Below are positions 6,004-10,885 of a stretch of 10,885 bases of DNA, piece after piece. Below the pieces are notes generated by a model. The model worked only from the letters and a program-made list of their open reading frames with translations. It was not told the origin of the DNA and made no database searches. The translations under genes and the position numbers were made by a program. The DNA lies in the NCBI GenBank assembly GCA_051867815.1, contig JBJDZD010000074.1, positions 1 to 10,885 on the forward strand, read 5' to 3'. This DNA comes from CAG-390 sp051867815 (GTDB taxonomy: Bacteria > Bacillota > Clostridia > Oscillospirales > CAG-272). Each line of letters starts with the position of its first letter. The first letter of the stretch is position 1.

Positions 6004-7131
6004 TTATCTGAGCAACGCCAGCTCCGAGAGGCTTGCAAGGTTCTCCGCGCCGAAAACGTACAAAAGCTCCGTCGCGCCGATTTCTTCCGCAAGTGCGGAA
6101 ACGCTTGCTCGGTAGTATCGCAGGTCGACCAGACAAACCGTTTCATACTGGTCGGCGATAAAGGTTGACATGCAATGCGCGTATGAGTCCTTGACGACCA
6201 AAAGAACGCGGCCGTTGTTCACATCCTCGTTCTTAACGGTGACGACGGCGTGATTTCCGTCCAAAAATACGGGGTACTTGTCCATATTTTCCGTATGCGA
6301 GTAGAAATAAAGCGAATCGTACTCGTTCTTTTGGTCGATATCGTCAACGATAACGGTGAATCTGTAATTATTCGGCGAATGCCATATCTCAACGGTATCG
6401 GGCTTCGTAAGCCAAAGTCCGCTCTTGGAATATGCAGTACCGTAAAAGCCTTCAAGCTTTTCAATATCGGTAAAGCCCTCCGTGGGCGTTATAGAGTTTG
6501 CACGGCAAAACTCAAGATAGGCAAGGTAGGAACCGTAGCTCGTTATATGGTGGTCGGTACGGTAATAAACGTCCTTGCCCGCGGCTTCCTCGCTTGTGAA
6601 AAGCTCGCGCAGGTCAATCAGCTTTACGTTTTCAAGATTTTCAGCCGCAGATGCGAATATCGCGTCGTCGGCGTATTCCTTATGTGTAAATCCAAGCATG
6701 TCACGGTTTGCGTATCCGGCACTCGGGATGATCATGAGCGTTGCCGGCAAGCCCGTTTTTTCGGCAAAGCTCTCGAGCCTGCCGATATTGCGGTCGCATT
6801 TATCACGGTCGATCTCCGACGGTGCGGCGACCATACTGCCGTCGCCGAGCAGATAGATACCGGAGGCGTTGCCCCTGCCCATCAGGCGATTGTAGTAGGA
6901 ATAAACGCCGACGAAGGCGTCACGCAGGGGAAAATGGTCGTTGATATACTCCTCAATGCCCTCGTTGTAGCTGCCGTCAGCCATTGCTTCAAACGAAAAC
7001 TTCGGAAGCTCGGCAAGCACGCGCTTTTCGTTCTCCGAATATTCATCCTTGGGCAAAAAGACGAGGAGCAGGCTGAGCGTGAGGACAAATACCGCAAATA
7101 CTATGCTGCAAGCGCAGTTTTTAAGTTTCAT
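6004..7131 (-). CDS. DHHW/AlgX-like SGNH-fold protein of a polysaccharide O-acylation module
   Basis: The 375-residue protein has an N-terminal membrane segment (about 7-26) that would anchor an extracellular domain. SENEKR(V)LAELPKF (32-45) followed by YINDHFPLRD (62-71) is typical of DHHW and AlgJ/AlgX-like proteins. The signature appears as YYRTDHHITSYGSY, with DHH at 193-195 followed by Ile instead of Trp, and VVKDSYAHC (312-320) supplies Ser316. By analogy with AlgX and AlgJ, Asp193, His195 and Ser316 would form the catalytic triad that accepts an acyl group from the MBOAT partner and transfers it to a polysaccharide. An AAGGAGG Shine-Dalgarno overlaps the stop of the MBOAT gene 17 bp upstream. 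It is the last gene of its operon, ending at the 5970-5996 hairpin. Confidence 0.9.
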   Translation of the reverse strand: MKLKNCACSIVFAVFVLTLSLLLVFLPKDEYSENEKRVLAELPKFSFEAMADGSYNEGIEEYINDHFPLRDAFVGVYSYYNRLMGRGNASGIYLLGDGSMVAAPSEIDRDKCDRNIGRLESFAEKTGLPATLMIIPSAGYANRDMLGFTHKEYADDAIFASAAENLENVKLIDLRELFTSEEAAGKDVYYRTDHHITSYGSYLAYLEFCRANSITPTEGFTDIEKLEGFYGTAYSKSGLWLTKPDTVEIWHSPNNYRFTVIVDDIDQKNEYDSLYFYSHTENMDKYPVFLDGNHAVVTVKNEDVNNGRVLLVVKDSYAHCMSTFIADQYETVCLVDLRYYRASVSALAEEIGATELLYVFGAENLASLSELALLR

Positions 7132-7148
7132 TTACGTTCGTCCTCCTT

Positions 7149-8534
7149 TTAGAATCTGAAGTAGAGGAAGGGGTTATAGCTTGACGAGATGAGCGACGCC
7201 GTGCAAAGCACGAGCGCGATCAAAACGAGCGCGGCATCAAGCACGGGCTTTATTGCCTTGCCGTCAAGCTTACGCCAAAGTTCGGCACCAACGGGGAGTG
7301 CGGCAAAAACGGCAACCGCAAGCGTCGGCAACCAGGTAACAAGCTCACCGACAGCCGCCGCGTCCGCAAAGCCGGCCGTTCCGAAGAGCCTGCCGATAAA
7401 GGCAAACATCTGCGCCGTATCGGTGAAATTGAACAGCACCCAACCCATAACGATGAGGAAAAGCGCGTAGATGTGCTTGATGAATTTCGGCGTTTTCTTG
7501 AGAACTTTGCCGAGGACGAGCTTCTCGATAATCAGGATAATACCGAAGTAAAGGCCCCAAAGCACGAAATTCATGCTCGCGCCGTGCCAAAGGCCTGTGA
7601 GCATCCACGTAACCAAAAGATTGAAGATGTGGCGCGCTCTTGAGCAACGGTTGCCACCGAGGGGAATGTAAACGTACTCGCGAAACCAGCTTCCGAGGGA
7701 GATATGCCATCTGCGCCAAAAATCCGTGATGCTGTCCGCAAGGTAAGGGTAACGGAAGTTTTCGACAAACTCAAAGCCGAGCATATTGCCGAGACCGCGA
7801 GCCATGTCGGAATATCCGGAAAAGTCAAAATATATCTGAAGCGTGAAGCCGATTATGGCCGCCCAGCTTCCAAGAGTGCCCGATCCCGATGAAAAATCGT
7901 CCCAAAGAACGCCGAGACTGTTGGCGAGAAGCACCTTTTTGCAAAGTCCGACGACGAAGAGCTTAACGCCGCGTTCGAATTTCTCCATGCTCTCGCGGCG
8001 ATTGCGGAGCTGGTCCTCAATATCCACATAGCGGACAATGGGGCCGGCTATAAGCTGGGGAAATAGCGAAACATACGTGCCGAAGGCGATATAATTCTTC
8101 TGCGGCGCGCAGTTGCCCCGATAAACGTCGATGGTGTAGGACATCGTCTGGAAGGTATAGAAGGAAATACCCACAGGAAGCGCGATTTCCGCGATCTTGA
8201 TATCGGAAAAGAACGGGAGCTTGCCGACAAGCTCGGCGGCAAAGCCTGCATACTTGAAATAGCCGAGCAGACCGAGATTGACCGCAATGTTGAGTACCAA
8301 AATCAAACGTTTGATTGGTACGCGGTCCGAAAACTTGCCTATAAGCAGACCCGAGATGTAGTTCACCGTGATTGACACGAGCATCAGAATCAAATAAGCA
8401 GGCTCACCGTAATAATAAAAATACAGACTGCAAAGGAAGAGCCAAAGATTTCTGAAGAATCGCGGCAGCAAATAATAGATCGCGAGCACGGCAACTAAAA
8501 ACACAAAGATAAAGATCGTGCTGCTGAAGATCAT
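7149..8534 (-). CDS. MBOAT family O-acyltransferase (AlgI-like)
   Basis: The 461-residue, polytopic protein matches AlgI-type MBOAT enzymes in length and motifs: LPVGISFYTFQTMSYTIDVYRG (119-140), SLFPQLIAGPI (156-166), DFWRRWHISLGSWFREYVYIPLGG (271-294) with His277, and TGLWHGASMNFVLWG (313-327) with the likely catalytic His317. AlgI and relatives move acetyl groups across the membrane for polysaccharide O-acetylation, working with an AlgX/AlgJ-type partner; the DHHW gene directly downstream fits that role. It is closer to AlgI than is the MBOAT at 2494-4059, and lacks that protein's charged loop. AAAGGA nine bases before ATG 8534 supports the start. The donor group is inferred to be acetyl, not shown. 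Confidence 0.94.
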   Translation of the reverse strand: MIFSSTIFIFVFLVAVLAIYYLLPRFFRNLWLFLCSLYFYYYGEPAYLILMLVSITVNYISGLLIGKFSDRVPIKRLILVLNIAVNLGLLGYFKYAGFAAELVGKLPFFSDIKIAEIALPVGISFYTFQTMSYTIDVYRGNCAPQKNYIAFGTYVSLFPQLIAGPIVRYVDIEDQLRNRRESMEKFERGVKLFVVGLCKKVLLANSLGVLWDDFSSGSGTLGSWAAIIGFTLQIYFDFSGYSDMARGLGNMLGFEFVENFRYPYLADSITDFWRRWHISLGSWFREYVYIPLGGNRCSRARHIFNLLVTWMLTGLWHGASMNFVLWGLYFGIILIIEKLVLGKVLKKTPKFIKHIYALFLIVMGWVLFNFTDTAQMFAFIGRLFGTAGFADAAAVGELVTWLPTLAVAVFAALPVGAELWRKLDGKAIKPVLDAALVLIALVLCTASLISSSYNPFLYFRF

Positions 8535-8554
8535 TTAAGGAATTCCTTTTGAGA

Positions 8555-9055
8555 TTATTTTGCGGAATTGAAAAGCTCCGTCATTGCGTCGAAATGGGGC
8601 GAGAGGAACATGGTAACGTAAACGCCGCGCGTTGCGACCTTGCATTTCTGTGCGAGAGCGTAATTATCGGGGTCGTAATTTGCGGACTGTATCTTGACCT
8701 CCTCGATCCTCTTCTCAAGCGCCGCGGCAACTCTTGCCGCCGCTTCCTCGCTTGAGGCCTTGATCATGACGATCTCCTGGGGAAAAACGCCGTCCATGGT
8801 CATATAGCATGCACTCTCGGCAACGTCCTCGGCCTTAATGCCGTAGAGGTCAAGCAGCATGTCGCCCTCAAAGGGAACGGGATCAACGCCTTCAAAGTCC
8901 GCCATCATTTTCGTGCGAAGAGCCGCAAGATCGGGTGCAAACCGTGCGGCCTCGGTGGTTTCCTCCGTACCGTCGCCCTGTGTACCGTCGCCGCACGCGG
9001 CCAGGGAAAGGATCATGAAAACAGCAAAGAATGCGGCAAATAAACGCTTAGTCAT
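8555..9055 (-). CDS. DUF4358 domain lipoprotein
   Basis: A 166-residue product with a lipoprotein signal peptide (lipobox LAAC, Cys21) and a short acidic/Thr-rich linker (about 22-36), so it should sit on the outer membrane face. The body, with FPQEIVMIKASSEEAAARVAAALEKRIEEV, Y-P-D-N-Y and RGVYVTMFLSP, resembles the DUF4358 family, which is common in Clostridia and often lies near MBOAT genes. Its biochemical role is unknown. The start at 9055 has AGGAG seven bases upstream; an upstream in-frame ATG at 9091 would lie inside the inserted element and has no such site. Its 5' region was altered by the 183-bp insertion ending at 9085. Twenty bases separate it from the MBOAT gene downstream. Confidence 0.88.
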   Translation of the reverse strand: MTKRLFAAFFAVFMILSLAACGDGTQGDGTEETTEAARFAPDLAALRTKMMADFEGVDPVPFEGDMLLDLYGIKAEDVAESACYMTMDGVFPQEIVMIKASSEEAAARVAAALEKRIEEVKIQSANYDPDNYALAQKCKVATRGVYVTMFLSPHFDAMTELFNSAK

Positions 9056-9071
9056 CTTTTTTCTCCTATTA

Positions 9072-9084
9072 TTTAACAGTATGT
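9072..9084. repeat. Target-site duplication, copy next to the DUF4358 gene
   Basis: The 13-bp sequence TTTAACAGTATGT is repeated exactly at 9268-9280 on the other side of the element. This copy lies between the element and the AGGAG Shine-Dalgarno of the DUF4358 gene. On the minus strand it encodes nothing now, but it equals the last codons of the SGNH lipoprotein gene. Confidence 0.85.
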
Positions 9085-9088
9085 TAGC

Positions 9089-9115
9089 CAATTGTAAAAC
9101 TGCGTTTTACAATTG
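9089..9115. repeat. Subterminal hairpin inside the element
   Basis: A perfect 12-bp stem (9089-9100 with 9104-9115) with loop TGC includes most of the left terminal repeat. The ATTGTAAAA sequence is thus present three times in the element: twice at this end in opposite orientations and once at the other end. In the transcript the hairpin would stand about 34 nt before the DUF4358 start codon; it is not followed by a U-tract, so it is not an obvious terminator. Confidence 0.75.
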
Positions 9116-9231
9116 AGACCCGAGCGGCGGGGAACGCGCGCTTATCAGCCGCTACGGCTCCCCTCGGCGCGCGGACTCGCTTTGCTCGTCTGGGCGGTGT
9201 TTTTTCGTCGGCAAAGCCACCGAAAAAACGA

Positions 9232-9260
9232 ATTATATTGAAAACCGCTGACTTTTACAA
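9232..9260 (-). promoter_or_regulatory. Possible promoter within the element, facing DUF4358 and the MBOAT gene
   Basis: On the minus strand TTGTAA (9255-9260, four of six consensus bases and partly within the terminal repeat) is followed after 17 bp by a perfect TATAAT (9232-9237). Transcription would run out of the element into the DUF4358, MBOAT and DHHW genes. Spacing and the -10 box are good; the -35 box is weak. Activity is an inference. Confidence 0.45.
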
Positions 9261-9264
9261 TCGG

Positions 9265-10203
9265 CTATTTAACAGTATGTGTCAAAAGGTATTCCACCCA
9301 TGCCTTACAGCCTGCCGAGGTCATGTGCATTCCCATCGTGCCCGGGTCACCGCAGAAATCGTAGCGAAGCTCACCCTTTTCGCTGTCCCACATGATGGGG
9401 AAAATGTCAATGAAGTACCACTTATTCTTCTTGCACATTTCCAGCAGACGGCCATTGTACTCTTGAATTTTATCATTATTAAGGCTGTTGCCCCAAACTG
9501 AGCTGCTTTTGAGCATCGGGGTCATGGATTGAACGTAGATCTCAACATCCGGCGACTTTTTCAGTATGCGAGCGATAAAGGTCTCATATCTTTCGATGGT
9601 GGAATCAATGCCGTATGCCAGATCGTTCATGCCGAGCATTATATAGACCTTCTTTGCACCGCTTTTGGCGATGCAGTCCTCAGCCAGCATCTTCTCACCC
9701 CGGTACGAGGGATGACAGCTGTTCGCGCTGACGGGTGTGAGCGCATTGACGAGGCTGAAACTACCCACGGTAAAGAACTGTGCCTTACCGAGCGCGCCAT
9801 TCATGCAATACGTTTTCAGCTTCAAGCTGATGGAGTCACCGATAAAGGCAACGTCATCGAAGAAGCTGCTGTCAACCGCGTCGCTTGCGCCTACAAGGCC
9901 GTAGCCGTCGGAGGTCGTACCGGCATCCGTCGTCTGCTCGGGCGGCTCGGTCGACGTAACCGAGTCGGTGGTTTCATCCGTAGACGGGGCAGCGGTGGTT
10001 TCGTCACCCGGAACGGATGTCGTTTCATCATCGGTATTCTCGGCAGTACCCGTCGGCTCATCTGAATCCGACGATGCGACTGTATCCGTCGTTCGCTCTG
10101 AATAAGCAGGCAGAGTTATATCGGGGCCGCCTCCCATCATGCACGAGCCGAGAAGCATCGACACGCAAAGCAGGATGGCGAAAAGAATCGTTATTTTCTT
10201 CAT
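9265..10203 (-). CDS. SGNH/GDSL-type hydrolase lipoprotein
   Basis: The 312-residue protein has a lipoprotein signal peptide with lipobox LGSC (Cys21), then a low-complexity Thr/Ser/Asp/Glu linker (about 36-98), and a SGNH domain from about residue 115. Block I is FIGDSIS with nucleophile Ser124, block III is MLGMNDL with Asn193, and the C-terminal block is CGDPGTMGMHMT with His293 and probably Asp286. Such enzymes remove or transfer acyl groups on carbohydrates; here it is the first gene of an MBOAT O-acylation operon, so a surface polysaccharide is the likely substrate. The linker may carry the domain away from the membrane through the cell wall. The start at 10203 has GGAG six bases upstream and yields a clean signal peptide. 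The stop codon TAG is formed partly by the inserted element; the protein end (HTVK) is unchanged. Confidence 0.9.
   Translation of the reverse strand: MKKITILFAILLCVSMLLGSCMMGGGPDITLPAYSERTTDTVASSDSDEPTGTAENTDDETTSVPGDETTAAPSTDETTDSVTSTEPPEQTTDAGTTSDGYGLVGASDAVDSSFFDDVAFIGDSISLKLKTYCMNGALGKAQFFTVGSFSLVNALTPVSANSCHPSYRGEKMLAEDCIAKSGAKKVYIMLGMNDLAYGIDSTIERYETFIARILKKSPDVEIYVQSMTPMLKSSSVWGNSLNNDKIQEYNGRLLEMCKKNKWYFIDIFPIMWDSEKGELRYDFCGDPGTMGMHMTSAGCKAWVEYLLTHTVK
9268..9280. repeat. Target-site duplication, copy within the end of the SGNH lipoprotein gene
   Basis: Exact 13-bp copy of 9072-9084. On the minus strand, ACATACTGTTAAA gives the last residues T-H-T-V-K of the SGNH lipoprotein, and the adjoining element supplies TAG as stop codon. 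Confidence 0.85.
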
Positions 10204-10246
10204 TACAATCTCCATGCCGCCACAGGCGGATAAAATAATCAAAATT

Positions 10247-10308
10247 CAAATTGCTCGTATTGGCAAAGCAAATCAAAATGGGTTGGGGCCTGTTTTGAGA
10301 GCAATTTG
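10247..10308. repeat. Inverted repeat in the gap after the DUF1846 gene; weak terminator candidate
   Basis: Ten-base arms CAAATTGCTC (10247-10256) and GAGCAATTTG (10299-10308) enclose an inner inverted repeat TCAAAA (10273-10278) / TTTTGA (10293-10298). On the minus strand the structure is followed by the U-rich AATTTTGATTATTTTA, so it may weakly end the DUF1846 transcript before the SGNH lipoprotein gene. The remainder of the 144-bp gap (10204-10347) holds an eight-base inverted repeat GCGTGAAA/TTTCACGC (10310-10317 and 10338-10345) and a small CCGCC/GGCGG hairpin (10217-10229), but no convincing consensus promoter. Confidence 0.4.
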
Positions 10309-10347
10309 GGCGTGAAACAGATGCACTTGGGTATTATTTTCACGCTT

Positions 10348-10885
10348 TCAATCCTTGTGGTAAAGCTTTTTGGTTTGATAAAAAGGCTCGTACGTTATGT
10401 TTATACCGAGCTTTTTGAGCAGATTTTCATCCGTATGCGAGAGGATGACGGTGGAATGAGCGTCGCATCCGCGCAAGCTTGCCAACTGATCTATCGCGCG
10501 CTCGGCAATTTCGGAGTTGACGGCACATACGGAGAGCGCAACCAGCACCTCGTCGGTGTGCAGGCGCGGATTGTGGTTACCCAGATGCTCGACCTTAAGA
10601 TGCTGTATCGGCTCGATTATCTCCGGAGGCATCATGTGGATGTCGTCGTCGATGCCTGCGAGCGCCTTAAGCGCGTTGAGGAGCATAGCCGAGGTGGCGC
10701 CGAGGAGCTTTGAGGTCTTACCGGTCACGATCCTGCCGTCGGGCAGTTCGATTGCGGCGGCAGGCTCACCCGAAGCATCGCGCTTAGCAAGCGCGGCGGC
10801 AATAACGGGCCTGTCCGCAGGTGAGATCTTTGCCTGCCGCATCTGCATTTCATGCTTGTAAATAATATCATGCGACTCCTCGCCC
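10348..10885 (-). CDS. DUF1846 family protein, C-terminal part (5' end beyond the window)
   Basis: The reading frame stays open to the right edge; 178 residues are visible, against about 500 for the whole family, so roughly two thirds is missing. The visible part shows DRPVIAAAL, GKTSKLLGATSAMLLNALKALAGID, HLGNHNPRLHTDEVL and LRGCDAHSTVILSHTDENLLKKLGI, strongly resembling the conserved C-terminal region of DUF1846 proteins. These are widespread cytoplasmic proteins of Bacillota without an established function that I can name. The ATG at 10848 is internal to the frame, not a start. It seems unrelated to the acylation operon downstream, from which it is separated by 144 bp. Confidence 0.9.
   Translation of the reverse strand, partial: GEESHDIIYKHEMQMRQAKISPADRPVIAAALAKRDASGEPAAAIELPDGRIVTGKTSKLLGATSAMLLNALKALAGIDDDIHMMPPEIIEPIQHLKVEHLGNHNPRLHTDEVLVALSVCAVNSEIAERAIDQLASLRGCDAHSTVILSHTDENLLKKLGINITYEPFYQTKKLYHKD

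Larger units (their letters stand above)
9085..9267. mobile_element. MITE-like non-autonomous element, 183 bp
   Basis: The ends are inverted repeats: TAGCCAATTGTAAAA at the left and, read on the minus strand, TAGCCGATTGTAAAA at the right, 14 of 15 matching. Exact 13-bp direct repeats (9072-9084 and 9268-9280) flank it. It holds no reading frame for a transposase. The ends are AT-rich, while the core (about 9118-9200) is very GC-rich with small inverted repeats such as AGCCG/CGGCT (9147-9151 and 9155-9159). A second hairpin pairs 9199-9207 with 9221-9229. Mobilisation by a transposase elsewhere is inferred; a 13-bp duplication is long but within the 10-13 bp range known for IS4-type elements. 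Family not identified. Confidence 0.8.

Noticed and set aside
6250..7152. Plus-strand reading frame of 300 codons opposite the DHHW gene
   Set aside because: Antisense shadow; the minus-strand frame has a membrane anchor, DHH and KDSYA motifs and a strong Shine-Dalgarno.
9118..9200. GC-rich core of the element as a structured RNA gene or tRNA
   Set aside because: No cloverleaf, conserved tRNA bases or known RNA motif could be recognised; it is better explained as the interior of a MITE-like element.
9199..9229. Hairpin within the element as an intrinsic terminator
   Set aside because: The stem contains the T-run rather than being followed by one; minus-strand sequence after it is GC-rich (ACCGCCC).
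1..10885. CRISPR array, prophage, rRNA or tRNA genes
   Set aside because: No regularly spaced repeats, phage genes or conserved RNA sequences were seen on either strand.

Overview
The window looks like a chromosomal stretch from a Gram-positive member of the Bacillota, probably a Clostridia gut-type lineage. The clues are the roughly 50% G+C, strong AGGAG-type ribosome binding sites, lipoprotein signal peptides with lipobox cysteines, sigma70/sigmaA-type promoters with 17-18 bp spacers, a DUF1846 protein, and a Dlt-like cluster next to DUF4358 and DHHW genes. The species cannot be named from the sequence alone. Almost all genes are on the minus strand; the exception is a TauE/SafE-type exporter at the left.

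Left edge (1-971). The first codons of a divergent TetR-like regulator lie at 1-29 (minus). Its promoter (63-91) is a perfect TTGACA-17-TATAAT and is overlapped or flanked by two copies of a 17-bp palindrome, so it is probably autoregulated. A second perfect-consensus promoter (125-153) drives a TauE/SafE exporter (192-908), which ends at a strong bidirectional terminator (935-971).

Central operon (5931 down to 975, minus). One promoter (5902-5931) precedes five tightly packed genes: a DltA-like amino-acid adenylating enzyme, a 75-aa carrier protein, an MBOAT membrane acyltransferase, a membrane-anchored SGNH-type protein with Cys in place of the usual nucleophilic Ser, and a small lipoprotein with a probable internal duplication. 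By analogy with D-alanylation of teichoic acids, an amino acid would be activated, loaded on the carrier's phosphopantetheine, passed through the MBOAT channel and attached to a surface polymer outside. The gene order A-C-B-D differs from the classical dltA-B-C-D, no DltX-like peptide was seen, and the enzyme's substrate is not certain.

Second operon (10203 down to 6004, minus). It encodes a GDS-type SGNH lipoprotein, a DUF4358 lipoprotein, an AlgI-like MBOAT and a DHHW/AlgX-like protein, ending at a hairpin terminator (5970-5996). This looks like a carrier-independent O-acylation module for an extracellular polysaccharide. Two MBOAT modules with different acyl-donor logic therefore sit back to back.

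The most striking feature is a 183-bp MITE-like element (9085-9267) with 15-bp terminal inverted repeats and 13-bp flanking direct repeats. It sits exactly at the stop codon of the SGNH lipoprotein gene. Removing it and one repeat copy restores a tight stop/Shine-Dalgarno/start junction with the next gene, so it appears to have split an operon while preserving both reading frames. It carries its own promoter-like sequence pointing into the downstream genes.

Right edge (10348-10885). The 3' part of a DUF1846 gene runs off the window. No stretch over 300 bases lacks a gene.
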